A stretch of DNA of 64,000 bases, taken from NCBI RefSeq assembly GCF_014489075.1, contig NZ_JACTGR010000001.1, positions 744,001 to 808,000 of the forward strand. Direction: 5' to 3'. The DNA is from Sphingomonas sp. JC676. Its GTDB lineage: Bacteria; Pseudomonadota; Alphaproteobacteria; Sphingomonadales; Sphingomonadaceae. This document shows positions 1 through 9,102 of the stretch, in pieces (the stretch's first letter is position 1; each line of letters begins with the position of its first letter). The notes below the pieces were generated by a model. That model worked only from the letters and a program-made list of their open reading frames with translations, did not search any database and had not been told where the DNA came from. A program made the translations under genes and the position numbers.

Positions 1-308
1 GCGAGGAAGTGCCCGAACTCTGCAAGAAAATCTGCCCCTTCAGCGGTACGCGCCACGAAGATATTTCGTTTGTCGCTATCGTCGCGCTGGCGGCGCAGAT
101 AGCCGAGCGTGCCCAGTCTGTTCAAGGCTCGGGTAACTACGGGCTTCGAGACGTTCAATGCACGCGCCAGGCCGCGTACCGTATGCGGACCCGGATCCAG
201 ATAGACCAGCATCAAAAGCGCCATCTGCCGATTGGTCAGATCGGGCTCACCTGAACGAACATAGTCGATCAGCGTGTTCTTCCATGAAGATAAGGACTGG
301 TCGGCCAT
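1..308 (-). CDS. MarR-family transcriptional regulator (C-terminus cut off)
   Basis: Partial gene whose start lies inside the window and whose 3' end is lost at base 1. Translation from the ATG ending at 308 gives about 102 residues. They form a winged helix-turn-helix: a recognition-helix stretch reading ALNVSKPVVTRALNRL (about residues 50-65), followed by a wing with the MarR-type DxxDKR pattern (RDDSDKRNIF, about residues 73-82). MarR proteins are usually dimeric repressors that respond to small phenolic or other ligands. The C-terminal dimerisation helices are missing here only because of the window edge. The gene diverges from secG, so 309-536 probably holds promoters for both. The ligand and targets cannot be told from sequence. 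Confidence 0.85.
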   Translation of the reverse strand, partial: MADQSLSSWKNTLIDYVRSGEPDLTNRQMALLMLVYLDPGPHTVRGLARALNVSKPVVTRALNRLGTLGYLRRQRDDSDKRNIFVARTAEGADFLAEFGHFL

Positions 309-536
309 AGCGTTCACGGCTTCTACTCACACGTTACGACCCCGATACGCCAAGGGATCCACAGCAGTAACGCCCGTCTCGGCGCTAGGTTTCAGTGCGA
401 TGGCGAAATGTTTCGGTTGTGAGGGCTATATGTGGCATTGGGGCCGCAGATTCGCGGGTTCGGGCCGGATCCATAGGTTGATCCTCCCGGGCTGCTCCCC
501 TATGTCGCGCCTTTCCGCAACAGGTCCCGGTCCTTC

Positions 537-947
537 ATGTTCACTTTCCTGCTCGTCGTCCAAGCCATCATCGCCGCTTTGCTGGTGACGGTGATTCTCA
601 TGCAGCGCTCGGAAGGCGGCGGTCTGACCACGGGCGGCAGCCCCTCGGGCCTGATGTCGGCGCGCGGCGCCGCGGACTTCCTGACGCGGGCGACGTCGAT
701 CCTGGGCGGGCTGTTCATCCTGATGAGCATCTCGCTGGCGGTGATCGCCGCGACTCGCCATTCGGCGACGATCGACACCTCGCTCCAGCGCAAAGCGGCC
801 CCGGCGGCTCCGCTGTCGACGACCGCACCGGGCCAGGTGCCGTTCGGTGCGACCGGCAATAGCGCCGCGCCGGCGGCTCCCGCAGGGGCCGCAGCGCCCG
901 CGAACAGCTCGGCGCCGGGCAACTCGCAGGTTCCTTTCAGCCAGTAA
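537..947 (+). CDS. secG: Preprotein translocase subunit SecG
   Basis: A 136-residue inner-membrane protein of the SecYEG channel. It has the SecG layout: an N-terminal membrane helix (about residues 3-22), a short loop rich in Gly and Ser (about 26-46, with the typical LMSARGAADFLTR segment), and a second membrane helix (about 53-72). An Ala/Pro/Ser-rich C-terminal tail follows and makes the protein longer than the roughly 110 residues of E. coli SecG; such tails are common in alphaproteobacteria. It lies 108 bp upstream of pyrG on the same strand. secG-pyrG adjacency is common in alphaproteobacteria, often with tpiA upstream; here a divergent MarR gene occupies that place. Confidence 0.95.
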   Translation: MFTFLLVVQAIIAALLVTVILMQRSEGGGLTTGGSPSGLMSARGAADFLTRATSILGGLFILMSISLAVIAATRHSATIDTSLQRKAAPAAPLSTTAPGQVPFGATGNSAAPAAPAGAAAPANSSAPGNSQVPFSQ

Positions 948-1055
948 TCGTTCGCCGCTTTCCCTCCTGGAAAGCAGCAAAACGAAAAAATAATGCGCCG
1001 GCGCGGATTCGAGCGCTTGCCGGTGTATGTCCATTCACGTTAGGCGTTTTCTCCC

Positions 1056-2687
1056 ATGGCGCGGTATATCTTCATCACCGGCGGCGTGGTCTCCTCGCTC
1101 GGCAAGGGTCTTATGGCGGCAAGCCTCGCGGCGTTGCTCCAGGCACGAGGCTATCGGGTCCGCATCCGCAAGTTCGATCCCTATCTCAACGTCGATCCCG
1201 GCACGATGTCGCCGCACCAGCATGGTGAGGTCTATGTGACCGACGATGGCGCGGAGACCGATCTGGATCTGGGGCATTATGAGCGCTTCACCGGTGTCGC
1301 GTCGCGCCAGTCGGACAACGTCACGTCGGGCCGGATCTACAAGACGATCATCGAGCGCGAGCGGCGCGGCGACTATCTGGGCGCCACCGTCCAGGTGATT
1401 CCGCACGTGACCGACGCGATCAAGGCGTTCGCGCAGGACGAGATCGACGATCTCGACTTCGTGCTGTGCGAGATCGGCGGCACGGTGGGCGACATCGAAT
1501 CGCTGCCGTTCATCGAGGCGATTCGCCAGCTTCGCAACGATCTCGGCCGCGGCAACACGGTCAGCATCCACGTGACGCTGGTGCCATTCATCTCGGCCGC
1601 CGGCGAGCTCAAGACCAAGCCGACCCAGCACAGCGTGCGCGAGCTTGCTTCCTTGGGTGTCCAGCCCGACGTGCTGGTCTGCCGCTCCGAACGTGAGCTT
1701 CCCGCGAGCGAGCGCGCCAAGATCGCCCAGTTCTGCAACGTGCCCACCGCCGCGGTGATCCCGGCGCTCGATGCCAAGAGCATCTATGCGGTACCGATGC
1801 AGTATCACCGCGAAGGCCTGGATTCGGAGGTGCTGCGCGCCTTCGGGATCGATCCGGGCGAACCGCCCCGGCTCGATCGCTGGGAAGATATCATGACCCG
1901 CCTCGACAATCCCGAGGGCGAGGTCACGATCGGCGTGGTCGGCAAATATATGGGCGTCCCCGACGCCTATAAGTCGCTGCACGAGGCGCTGGTCCATGGC
2001 GGCATCGCCAATCGCGTGAAGGTCAACATCCGCTGGCTCGACGCCGAGCTGTTCGAGCAAGACGAGGCGGAGATCACGTCGCGGCTTGAGCCGATGCATG
2101 GCATCCTGGTGCCCGGCGGCTTCGGCGAGCGCGGTAGCGAAGGCAAGATTGCCGGCGTCCGCTTCGCCCGCGAGCGCAACGTGCCATTTTTCGGCATTTG
2201 CCTGGGCATGCAGATGGCCTGTATCGAGGGCGCGCGCGAACAGGGCGTGAAGGACGCATCGACCACGGAGTTCGGCCCGACCGAAGAGCCCGTGGTCGGC
2301 ATGATCACCGAGTGGATGACCGCCGAGGGCATCCAGAAGCGCGAGGCCGGCGGCGATCTGGGCGGCACGATGCGGCTCGGCGCCTATCCGGCGAAGCTTT
2401 CGGGCAACAGCGTAGTCGCCTCGATCTACGGCTCTGATTCGATCAGCGAGCGCCACCGCCACCGCTACGAAGTGAACACCCACTACAAGGGCGTGCTGGA
2501 GCAGGGCGGGCTGGTCTTCTCGGGCATGTCGCCCGACGGGACGCTGCCCGAGATCGTCGAGCGGCCGGATCATCCCTGGTTCGTCGGGGTGCAGTTCCAT
2601 CCCGAGCTCAAGTCCAAGCCCTTCGATCCGCACCCGCTGTTTGCCAGCTTCATTGAGGCTGCAGTCAAGCACTCGCGTCTGGTCTGA
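1056..2687 (+). CDS. pyrG: CTP synthase
   Basis: A 543-residue cytosolic enzyme converting UTP, ATP and glutamine to CTP. The N-terminal synthase domain (about residues 1-265) opens with the family signature [13 protein letters not shown], including the P-loop-like GKG. The C-terminal class I glutamine amidotransferase domain shows the oxyanion-strand glycines ([10 protein letters not shown]), the nucleophile Cys at about 382 in GICLGMQ, and the late His-x-Glu in VQFHPEL near residue 520. Length and motifs are complete and normal. It is followed after only 4 bp by a cyclophilin gene, with which it probably forms an operon ending at the terminator at 3411-3442. Confidence 0.98.
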   Translation: MARYIFITGGVVSSLGKGLMAASLAALLQARGYRVRIRKFDPYLNVDPGTMSPHQHGEVYVTDDGAETDLDLGHYERFTGVASRQSDNVTSGRIYKTIIERERRGDYLGATVQVIPHVTDAIKAFAQDEIDDLDFVLCEIGGTVGDIESLPFIEAIRQLRNDLGRGNTVSIHVTLVPFISAAGELKTKPTQHSVRELASLGVQPDVLVCRSERELPASERAKIAQFCNVPTAAVIPALDAKSIYAVPMQYHREGLDSEVLRAFGIDPGEPPRLDRWEDIMTRLDNPEGEVTIGVVGKYMGVPDAYKSLHEALVHGGIANRVKVNIRWLDAELFEQDEAEITSRLEPMHGILVPGGFGERGSEGKIAGVRFARERNVPFFGICLGMQMACIEGAREQGVKDASTTEFGPTEEPVVGMITEWMTAEGIQKREAGGDLGGTMRLGAYPAKLSGNSVVASIYGSDSISERHRHRYEVNTHYKGVLEQGGLVFSGMSPDGTLPEIVERPDHPWFVGVQFHPELKSKPFDPHPLFASFIEAAVKHSRLV

Positions 2688-2691
2688 TTTC

Positions 2692-3345
2692 ATGCGTGCG
2701 ATGGTTCTGGCTTTGCTCGCGCTGTTCCTCGCGTCCAGCGCCGCGCCGGCGCGGCAAGGCGGGGCGATCCCCGGCATGGTCAGGGTGCGGCTGGTGACCT
2801 CGGTAGGGCCGATCGTGCTGGCGCTCGATGCGAAGCGCGCGCCCAAGACGACCGCCAATTTCCTCGCTTATGTCGATGACGGCCGGTTCGAGGGCACGCT
2901 CTTCTACCGCTCAGCGCGGCGAAAGGGCGATCCCAAGCTGGGCTTCATCCAGGGCGGCATCGGCACCGATGCCCGCCGGATGCTCGAGCCGCTGCCGCTC
3001 GAACAGACCAACCAGACCGGTATCAAGCATCTCGATGGTGCCATCTCCATGGCGCACGGGCCCAACGCCGATGCGGCGAACGGCAATTTCTCGATCATGG
3101 TCGGCGCCAATCCTTCGCTCGACGCCCATGGCAGCTCTCGAGGCTTTGCCGCTTTCGGGCGGGTGGTGTCGGGGATGGACACGGTTAAGCGCATCCTGGC
3201 GATGGCCACCGGCGGCGGGCGCGAGGCGATGAAGGGGCAGATGATCCTTCAGCCGGTGCGCATCCTCCGCGCCGAGCGGCTGGACGGGGTGGCGCGGCCG
3301 ACGGGACGCGTGAAGCCCTGGCTGATAGGTCCACCGCGGATGTGA
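2692..3345 (+). CDS. Secreted cyclophilin-type peptidyl-prolyl isomerase
   Basis: A 217-residue protein predicted to isomerise Xaa-Pro bonds in the periplasm. The ATG at 2692 starts a clear signal peptide (MRAMVLALLALFLASSAAPA), so I prefer it to the in-frame TTG at 2641 that would overlap pyrG. The cyclophilin core carries the expected KTTANF helix, the FYR catalytic-arginine segment (about residues 69-71), FIQGG, and a SMAHGPNADAANGNFSI region matching the Ala/Asn-rich substrate loop. It is coupled to pyrG by a 4-bp gap and closed by a strong terminator. The domain assignment is secure; export is inferred from the hydrophobic N-terminus. Confidence 0.9.
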   Translation: MRAMVLALLALFLASSAAPARQGGAIPGMVRVRLVTSVGPIVLALDAKRAPKTTANFLAYVDDGRFEGTLFYRSARRKGDPKLGFIQGGIGTDARRMLEPLPLEQTNQTGIKHLDGAISMAHGPNADAANGNFSIMVGANPSLDAHGSSRGFAAFGRVVSGMDTVKRILAMATGGGREAMKGQMILQPVRILRAERLDGVARPTGRVKPWLIGPPRM

Positions 3346-3410
3346 TAAATATACGCTGGAAGATACTGATACAGCGAAATTTGATCTAGATTAGTATTGC
3401 GAGCACGAAG

Positions 3411-3442
3411 AGAGGAGAGGGGGCAACCCCTCTCCTCTTTTT
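3411..3442 (+). terminator. Rho-independent terminator of the secG-pyrG-cyclophilin genes
   Basis: A perfect 12-bp stem (AGAGGAGAGGGG at 3411-3422 with its complement at 3427-3438) closes a GCAA tetraloop and is followed by a run of T (3438-3442). It lies 65 bp after the cyclophilin stop codon. Confidence 0.93.
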
Positions 3443-3461
3443 CGTTGGCCGGCGCATAAGC

Positions 3462-3491
3462 AAAAGGCGCCCGGACCGAAATCCGGACGCC
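3462..3491 (-). terminator. Rho-independent terminator of the small heat-shock gene
   Basis: Read on the minus strand, GGCGTCCGGA (3491-3482) pairs with TCCGGGCGCC (3475-3466) through ten pairs including one U-G wobble. The loop is six bases and TTTT follows at once (3465-3462). It lies 51 bp beyond the Hsp20 stop. Together with 3411-3442 it insulates two convergent units. Confidence 0.88.
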
Positions 3492-3542
3492 CCTGCTGCA
3501 GCGGCACCCAAAGGGAGGAAGGCGCCGCGAGTGCTGCCGTGG

Positions 3543-4013
3543 TTACGCGGCCTCGGCGTCGCGATGCGGAATCGCGCTCGGCTGGCTGTCGGTATTCACG
3601 GCGATCTTCTTCGGCTTCATCGCCTCGGGAACCTCACGGACCAGCTCGATGGTCAGCAGGCCGTCGGCCAGGTTCGCGCTCTCGACCCGAACGAAGTCGG
3701 CGAGTTCGAAACGGCGCTCGAAGCTGCGGTTGGCGATGCCGAGATGCAAATACGAGCCCTGGTTGTTCTCGTTTTCATTGCCCTTCTTGCCGCTCACAAG
3801 CAGCAGGTTCTGCTGCGCGGTGATGTCGATCTCGTCGCTCTTGAAGCCGGCGACGGCGATCGTGATGCGGTAGCGGTCGTCGGCGACGCGCTCGAGATTG
3901 AAGGGCGGATAATTCTCGCTGCCGGCCTGGCGCGCGCTTGCTTCGAGCAAGTCGAACAGGCGGTCGAAGCCGATGGCGGAGCGGCGGAAGGGGGTAAAGT
4001 CGAACTGACGCAT
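3543..4013 (-). CDS. Small heat-shock protein, Hsp20/IbpA family
   Basis: A 156-residue ATP-independent holdase that keeps unfolding proteins refoldable. It has a short N-terminal arm (MRQFDFTPFRRSAIGFDRLF, typical of bacterial class A sHsps), an alpha-crystallin domain (about residues 35-130) with the YPPFNLE and VAGF strands and the GIANRSFERRF segment, and a C-terminal extension. I place the start at the ATG ending at 4013, because a GGAGG (4026-4022) lies eight bases before it. The longer TTG-initiated reading would contain that Shine-Dalgarno sequence. Upstream are a sigma32-like promoter and a ROSE-type hairpin that hides the GGAGG. It has its own terminator and appears monocistronic. 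Confidence 0.95.
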   Translation of the reverse strand: MRQFDFTPFRRSAIGFDRLFDLLEASARQAGSENYPPFNLERVADDRYRITIAVAGFKSDEIDITAQQNLLLVSGKKGNENENNQGSYLHLGIANRSFERRFELADFVRVESANLADGLLTIELVREVPEAMKPKKIAVNTDSQPSAIPHRDAEAA

Positions 4014-4103
4014 TTTCAAAGCCTCCAATGAGCAAATTGAACGTCTTGCCTGGGCGCCCGGACTTCCGCGGCGCCGCGGTGCACGGCCCTAATGGCGCCG
4101 CGC
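4014..4103 (-). promoter_or_regulatory. ROSE-type RNA thermometer in the hsp20 leader
   Basis: Leader of about 90 nt. Its last hairpin (4041-4015, minus strand) has an outer stem UUCAA/UUGAA (4041-4037 with 4019-4015), an internal region UUUG against GCU, an inner stem CUC/GAG (4032-4030 with 4025-4023) and an AUUG loop. It encloses the GGAGG ribosome-binding site and contains the UUGCU element of ROSE thermometers, whose G faces a G of the Shine-Dalgarno sequence in a weak non-canonical region. Further upstream are GC-rich palindromes (for example the one centred near 4076), as expected for the additional hairpins of ROSE leaders. The structure was folded by eye, not computed. Confidence 0.72.
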
Positions 4104-4109
4104 CAACCC

Positions 4110-4138
4110 AATCTGGGTGGCGGAATTCGCGTTTCAAG
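4110..4138 (-). promoter_or_regulatory. Sigma32-like heat-shock promoter of hsp20
   Basis: On the minus strand CTTGAAA (4138-4132) is an exact match to the RpoH -35 element. Fourteen bases later comes CCCAGATT (4117-4110), resembling the C-rich -10 CCCCATNT. Transcription would start near 4103, giving the roughly 90-nt leader that contains the thermometer. Confidence 0.7.
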
Positions 4139-4263
4139 TGCGGCGAAACGCGCGCCGATTGCGCCCGGCAACCGGAGCTACGGCTTCCTAAACATCTCCT
4201 TGCTCGCTAATTCACACCAAATAAGTGGAGATTAGCGAAGACAAAACTAAAAAGGGGATATTG

Positions 4264-6741
4264 ATGAGCCTGTCTTCGCTCGCGCTGCTGCTGATGGCCG
4301 GCACCTCGCCGCTCGCCGCTGCGCCGATTTCCGCGCCCGAGGACCCGCCTGTCGTCGTCGCCAAGGAAGACCCTCCCGCCAAGGAAGATCCTGCCGCCAA
4401 GGACACGCAGGCGCGCCCGGACGTGCAGGACAGTGGCGAGATCGTCGTCACCGCGCGCCGCCGCGCGGAGCGCATCCAGGAGGTGCCCATCGCTCTCACG
4501 GTGGTCGGCGGCGACGAGCTGGAGAAGACCGGCACATACAACCTCAATCGGCTCCAGCAATCCCAGCCCGCGCTGCAATTCTATTCGAGCAACCCGCGCA
4601 ATTCGGCGATCAACATTCGCGGTCTGGGTGCGCCGTTCGGCTTGACCAACGACGGCATCGAGCAGGGCGTCGGCTTCTATGTCGACCAGGTCTATATTGG
4701 TCGTGTCGGCGCTTCGACCTTCGACTTCGTCGATGTCGATCGCGTCGAGGTGCTGCGTGGCCCGCAAGGCACCCTCTATGGCAAGAACACCACCGCGGGC
4801 GCCGTCAACATCACCACCCGCGCACCGAGCTTCACGCCCGAATCGAAAGTCGAGCTGAGCGGCGGCAACTATGATTTCATCCAGGCGAAGGCGTCCCTGT
4901 CGGGTCCGCTCAGCGACAAGGTCGCGCTGCGCATATCGAGTTCGATCACCAGCCGCGGCGGCACGATCTACAATGTCCGCACCGACGAGTATCTGCATCG
5001 TCAGAGCACGCTGGGCTTTCGCGGACAGTTGCTCTGGAAGCCCAGCGCCAATCTCGACCTGACGCTGGCGGGCGACTTCAACCAGCAGAACCCGCTGTGC
5101 TGCGTGCAGATCTACGCACGCACCGGCGCGACCCAGCGGGCGCTCAACCGACAATACGCGGGGCTCGCCGCGGCGGCCGGCTACACGCCGCCGAGCACCG
5201 ATCCGTTCGATCGCGTGACCGATCTCGATGCACGGATCAATTCGCGCCAGGAGATCGGTGGCGCTTCGCTGGTCGCCAATTGGGACCTCGGACCGGCGAC
5301 ACTGACCTCGGTCACGGCGTGGCGCTATTGGGATTGGCAGCCGGCGAACGACCGCGACTTCATCGGCCTGCCGATCACCACCGTCTCGCAGAATCCGTCG
5401 CAGCAGCAGCAGGTCTCGCAGGAATTGCGCCTCACCTCGAACGGTTCGAGCCGGTTGGAGTATACGCTGGGCGCCTTCTTCTTTCATCAGAAGATCGATA
5501 CCCAGGGCTCGCAGGTGCAGGGCTCGGCCGCAAGCGCCTGGCTGCTCAATCCGACCAGCGCGGGCGGCAGAAACCCGGACACGTTGAACGGTCTCACCAG
5601 CACCAACGACATTCATTTCAAGAACGACAGCTTCGCGCTGTTCGGAAAGCTGAACTGGGAGGCGCTGAAAGGCCTGCATATCCAGCCGGGCCTGAGGCTC
5701 AACTATGACCGCAAGAGCGGCTCCTATATCGCGACGGTCAGCATCAACAACGCGACCTATCCCAACAAGGTGGCGACCTGCGCAAACCCGACCACGTTGA
5801 ACGCCGACCAGCTCAACACCCTGGCGCCGCAATGCTATGATCCCGAGTTCAGCGCCTGGAACGTCTCGGGAGATCTCACCGTCTCCTATGATTTCGCGCG
5901 CGACGTGCACGGCTACGCCACCTATGCGCGCAGCTTCAAATCCGGCGGCATCAACCTATCGGGCCTGCCGCTCAACAGCACCAATACCGCGGTCGACCTG
6001 ACCAAGGAGACAGTGAAGCCCGAGAAGGTCGATCATTTCGAGCTGGGGCTGAAGACCCAGTTCCTTGATCGGCGGGTGACTTTCAACATCGCCGGCTTCT
6101 GGACCGAGATCAGCAACTACCAGGCGACGGTGAACAACGGCCAGACCACAGTGATCCGTGGCTATCTGGCGAACGCCGACAAAGTACGCGTGCGCGGTGT
6201 CGAGTTCGACTCCTCATTCCGCCCGAGCCAGCGGCTGAACCTCTACGTCAATGGCGCCTACACCGATGCCAAGTATAAGCGCTTCGTCAACGCGCCGTGC
6301 CCTCCCGAGCTTTCGGGGGGCAACCCGGCGCTCAACGGCGCGACACCCGCCCCGGCAGGAACGCCGGGCCTGAGCCCGCTGGTCTGCGACATCTCGGGCC
6401 AGGTGTTACCAGGCATCTCCAAATGGGCGTTCGCCTGGGGCGGTGAGGTCAATGTGCCGGTCGGTTCCGGTCAGGCCTATCTTGGCTATGACGGTAGCTG
6501 GCGCTCCAAATTCTCGTCCAACCCGTCGCCATCGGCCTACACCTGGATCGACGGCTATTCGCTCAGCAACGTGCGCGCCGGCTGGCGCCGCGACGACCTC
6601 AACGTCTACGCCTGGGTCCGCAACGCGTTCGACCAGCATTATTTCGAACTGCTCTCGACCCAGTCGGGCAGCACCGGGCTGATCGTCGGTCAGCCCGGCG
6701 ATCCGAGGACCTACGGACTCACGATCAGCAAATCGTTCTAA
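4264..6741 (+). CDS. TonB-dependent outer-membrane receptor
   Basis: An 825-residue outer-membrane active transporter driven by TonB. The start at 4264 gives a signal peptide (MSLSSLALLLMAGTSPLAAA) and is preceded by GGGG six bases upstream; an in-frame GTG at 4225 lacks both. A low-complexity linker of repeated Lys-Glu-Asp-Pro units (about residues 25-50) leads to the TonB-box-like strand GEIVVTARRR. The plug domain follows (about 60-180, with VEVLRGPQGTLYGKNTTAGAVN), then the 22-strand barrel, ending in the aromatic residue SKSF. Its style matches the many Sphingomonas receptors of unknown substrate. No sensor, regulator or degradative gene is adjacent, so siderophore, sugar or oligosaccharide uptake cannot be distinguished. 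A terminator follows. Confidence 0.93.
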   Translation: MSLSSLALLLMAGTSPLAAAPISAPEDPPVVVAKEDPPAKEDPAAKDTQARPDVQDSGEIVVTARRRAERIQEVPIALTVVGGDELEKTGTYNLNRLQQSQPALQFYSSNPRNSAINIRGLGAPFGLTNDGIEQGVGFYVDQVYIGRVGASTFDFVDVDRVEVLRGPQGTLYGKNTTAGAVNITTRAPSFTPESKVELSGGNYDFIQAKASLSGPLSDKVALRISSSITSRGGTIYNVRTDEYLHRQSTLGFRGQLLWKPSANLDLTLAGDFNQQNPLCCVQIYARTGATQRALNRQYAGLAAAAGYTPPSTDPFDRVTDLDARINSRQEIGGASLVANWDLGPATLTSVTAWRYWDWQPANDRDFIGLPITTVSQNPSQQQQVSQELRLTSNGSSRLEYTLGAFFFHQKIDTQGSQVQGSAASAWLLNPTSAGGRNPDTLNGLTSTNDIHFKNDSFALFGKLNWEALKGLHIQPGLRLNYDRKSGSYIATVSINNATYPNKVATCANPTTLNADQLNTLAPQCYDPEFSAWNVSGDLTVSYDFARDVHGYATYARSFKSGGINLSGLPLNSTNTAVDLTKETVKPEKVDHFELGLKTQFLDRRVTFNIAGFWTEISNYQATVNNGQTTVIRGYLANADKVRVRGVEFDSSFRPSQRLNLYVNGAYTDAKYKRFVNAPCPPELSGGNPALNGATPAPAGTPGLSPLVCDISGQVLPGISKWAFAWGGEVNVPVGSGQAYLGYDGSWRSKFSSNPSPSAYTWIDGYSLSNVRAGWRRDDLNVYAWVRNAFDQHYFELLSTQSGSTGLIVGQPGDPRTYGLTISKSF

Positions 6742-6787
6742 CCAGCAAGACAGGCTAGCCTCTCGCCATGGCCGGGGGAGGTTAGGG

Positions 6788-6823
6788 GAGGGAGGCGGCG
6801 CCCGTTCCGCCTCCCTCTTCCTT
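6788..6823 (+). terminator. Terminator after the TonB-dependent receptor
   Basis: An 11-bp perfect stem (GAGGGAGGCGG at 6788-6798, complement at 6807-6817) with an eight-base loop, followed by TTCCTTTT. Confidence 0.85.
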
Positions 6824-7154
6824 TTGGAGGGGGTGCTGAAACGCGAAACGGCCGGACTGTTTCCAGCCCGGCCGCCTGCGTGACGAATGCTCGTCAGCCC
6901 CCTTTGTAAGGCCTCGCCCGCACGCTTGCACTTGCCTGCAAGCGGGGCTGAGACCCTCCCCGAACCACGGCCGTTTTGCTGCCTGCGCTTCGACACCGGT
7001 TTGCTACGTCCGCACGCAGCTTTTGTCATCGGGTTTGCATCCACCTTGAACAGATTGGTCGCACCCTGTGTTGAATCGGCAACATCTCGTTAGTCACTGG
7101 GAATTGGGTGTCTCCGCATTGCCAGCCGGTGCCTTGCTGGCCTAGAGCGCTGCC
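6824..7154 (+). other. Intergenic region before lolC: two hairpins, no gene seen
   Basis: About 330 bp between the receptor terminator and lolC. It contains a hairpin near 6848-6873 (11-bp stem with one mismatch, loop TTTC) and a second perfect 8-bp hairpin, CGCTTGCA/TGCAAGCG, at 6923-6944. Short reading frames here have no convincing start or composition. A lolC promoter is expected in the last 100 bp, but I cannot point to clear -35/-10 boxes. Confidence 0.4.
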
Positions 7155-8405
7155 ATGCTACTCTCGCGCTACGAGCGGATGATCGCCCGCCGCTACCTGC
7201 TGCCGGGCCGCAGTGAAGCCTTTATCGCCGTCGTCGCCGGGTTCAGCCTGGTCGCGGTCATGCTCGGGGTTGCCGCGCTGATCGTGGTGATGAGCGTGAT
7301 GAACGGCTTCCGCGCCGAGCTGTTCGACAAGATCTCGGGACTGAACGGTCATGCCGTGATCAACGGCTATGGCGGCCAGGTGCGCGACTGGCGCAACGTG
7401 CTGGACGAGGTCAAGAAGACTCCGGGTGTCACCAGCGCCACGCCGCTGATCGAGCAGCCCTTGTTCGCCAGCTTCAACGGCCGCGTCGAATTCGCTTTGG
7501 TCCGCGGTATGCGGGTCGAGGACATCCGCGACAATCCCACGCTCAAGGGCAAGGAGGTCGTCGGTTCGTTCAAGCGGCTGACGCCGGGCAGCGAGCAGAT
7601 CGCGATTGGATCGCGGCTCGCCGAATCGCTGGGTGCGACGATCGGCAGCGAGATCGCAATCATCAATCCACAAGGCGTCGCGACGCCGTTCGGCACCAAT
7701 ATGCGGATCGTGAAGTATCGCATCGCCGCGATCTTCGAAGTCGGCGTCTATGACTATGACAAGGCGTTCATCATCATGCCGATGGAGGATGCCCAGACGC
7801 TGCTGCTGCTGGGCGACGCGGTGGGTATGATCCGCATCGACACCGTAAACCCGGACAAGGTGGGCGAGATCCTCGCCCCGCTGGAGGACAAGGTCAACGA
7901 CAAGGGCCAGATCACCGACTGGCGCCAGATGAACCGCGAGCTGTTCGAGGCGCTTTCGGTCGATCGCATCGTCTCGTTCACGATCCTCTCGATCATCCTG
8001 CTGGTCGCCTCGTTCAACATCGTCTCGTCGCTGATCATGCTGGTCCGCGCCAAGACCCGCGATATCGCGGTGCTGCGGACGATGGGGGCGACGCGCGGCG
8101 GGCTGATGCGGATCTTCGTGACCGTCGGCACGACGATCGGGGCGCTGGGCGTGGGGGCGGGAGGCATACTCGCCTTCTTCTTCATCACCTTCCGCATGCA
8201 GGTGGTGTGGTTCATCGGCGCGGTCACCGGCCAGAAGGTATGGGACCCAGAGATGCGCTTCCTGACCGAGCTTCCCGCCAAGACCGATCCGTTCCAGACC
8301 TTCGCGATCTGCGCGATGGCCCTGCTCTTCGCGTTCCTCGCCACGCTCTATCCGGCGTGGAAGGCGGCGAGCACCGACCCCGTCCAGGTGCTGCGTTATG
8401 AATAG
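7155..8405 (+). CDS. lolC: Lipoprotein-releasing ABC transporter permease LolC/E
   Basis: A 416-residue inner-membrane permease that extracts mature lipoproteins for transfer to LolA. It begins with the family's cytoplasmic start ([18 protein letters not shown]) and a first membrane helix (about residues 25-47, ending in [13 protein letters not shown]). A large periplasmic domain follows (about 50-270), then three C-terminal FtsX-like helices (about 273-300, 318-350 and 375-405). Many alphaproteobacteria encode a single LolC/E protein that acts as a homodimer with LolD, and only one is present here. The stop overlaps the lolD start by eight bases (ATGAATAG), so the two are translationally coupled. 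Confidence 0.95.
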   Translation: MLLSRYERMIARRYLLPGRSEAFIAVVAGFSLVAVMLGVAALIVVMSVMNGFRAELFDKISGLNGHAVINGYGGQVRDWRNVLDEVKKTPGVTSATPLIEQPLFASFNGRVEFALVRGMRVEDIRDNPTLKGKEVVGSFKRLTPGSEQIAIGSRLAESLGATIGSEIAIINPQGVATPFGTNMRIVKYRIAAIFEVGVYDYDKAFIIMPMEDAQTLLLLGDAVGMIRIDTVNPDKVGEILAPLEDKVNDKGQITDWRQMNRELFEALSVDRIVSFTILSIILLVASFNIVSSLIMLVRAKTRDIAVLRTMGATRGGLMRIFVTVGTTIGALGVGAGGILAFFFITFRMQVVWFIGAVTGQKVWDPEMRFLTELPAKTDPFQTFAICAMALLFAFLATLYPAWKAASTDPVQVLRYE

Positions 8406-9102
8406 CTTTGAGGAACGCGCCGTAAACGGCGCTGGGCCCGTCCTCCAGACGCGCGGTCTCAAGCGCAGCTTCAAGCAGGGCGAAGCGGTGATCGAGGTGC
8501 TGCGCGGCGTCGATCTCGACGTCCAGCCCGGCGAGATCGTCGCTTTGCTCGGACCCTCGGGGTCGGGCAAGTCGACCCTGCTTCAGGCGGTCGGCCTGCT
8601 CGAAGGCGGCTTCCAGGGATCGATCCGCGTCGCTGGCAAGGAAGCGTCGCAGCTCCCATCCGGCGGGCGCACCGAAGTGCGCCGAGACAGCCTGGGCTTC
8701 GTCTATCAGTTTCACCATTTGCTGCCCGATTTCAACGCGCTCGAGAATGTCGTGCTGCCGCAGATGATCCACGGCGCCACGCGCAGCGACGCCAACGCCC
8801 GCGCTGAGCATCTCCTGACCGTGCTGGGCCTGGGCCAGCGCCTGACGCATCGGCCGAACCAGCTTTCCGGCGGCGAGCAGCAGCGCGTCGCGGTCGCCCG
8901 CGCGCTGGCCAATCGGCCCGCACTGGTGCTCGCGGACGAGCCTACGGGCAATCTCGACGAAACGACCGCCGACAGGGTGTTCGACGAGTTGCTGACCCTG
9001 GTCCGCGGCGAAGGCTCCGCCGCACTGATCGCCACGCACAATGAACGGCTCGCCGCGCGGATGGACCGCGTGGTGCGGCTGCACGAGGGCCGGCTGGAGT
9101 GA
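8398..9102 (+). CDS. lolD: Lipoprotein-releasing ABC transporter ATPase LolD
   Basis: A 234-residue ABC ATPase powering the LolC permease. It shows Walker A GPSGSGKS (residues 52-59), a Q-loop within [17 protein letters not shown], the ABC signature [15 protein letters not shown], and Walker B with catalytic glutamate in [13 protein letters not shown]. The ATHNERLA segment carries the switch histidine. The start overlaps lolC, and the stop overlaps the next gene through GTGA, making a four-gene coupled operon lolC-lolD-GNAT-peroxidase. Confidence 0.97.
   Translation: MNSFEERAVNGAGPVLQTRGLKRSFKQGEAVIEVLRGVDLDVQPGEIVALLGPSGSGKSTLLQAVGLLEGGFQGSIRVAGKEASQLPSGGRTEVRRDSLGFVYQFHHLLPDFNALENVVLPQMIHGATRSDANARAEHLLTVLGLGQRLTHRPNQLSGGEQQRVAVARALANRPALVLADEPTGNLDETTADRVFDELLTLVRGEGSAALIATHNERLAARMDRVVRLHEGRLE

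Noticed and set aside
1035..2858. Long minus-strand open frame (about 600 codons) opposite pyrG
   Set aside because: It is a high-GC shadow of pyrG. Its translation is Arg/Ala/His-rich without motifs, and pyrG on the plus strand is complete. The same reasoning removes other large opposite-strand frames, such as those facing dnaE, lolC and the AAA+ gene.
4225..4263. Upstream GTG start for the TonB-dependent receptor
   Set aside because: It would place a charged segment before the signal peptide and has no Shine-Dalgarno sequence; the ATG at 4264 has both features right.
6941..6970. CTGAGACCC..GAACC segment resembling the core of a TPP riboswitch
   Set aside because: The second conserved block (TGATC..GGTTAATACC..GCG) is absent and the downstream gene is lolC, unrelated to thiamine. 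The match is limited to short common strings.
6887..7093. Short plus-strand open frame in the gap before lolC
   Set aside because: No ribosome-binding site, mixed composition, and it runs across a hairpin. Treated as non-coding.
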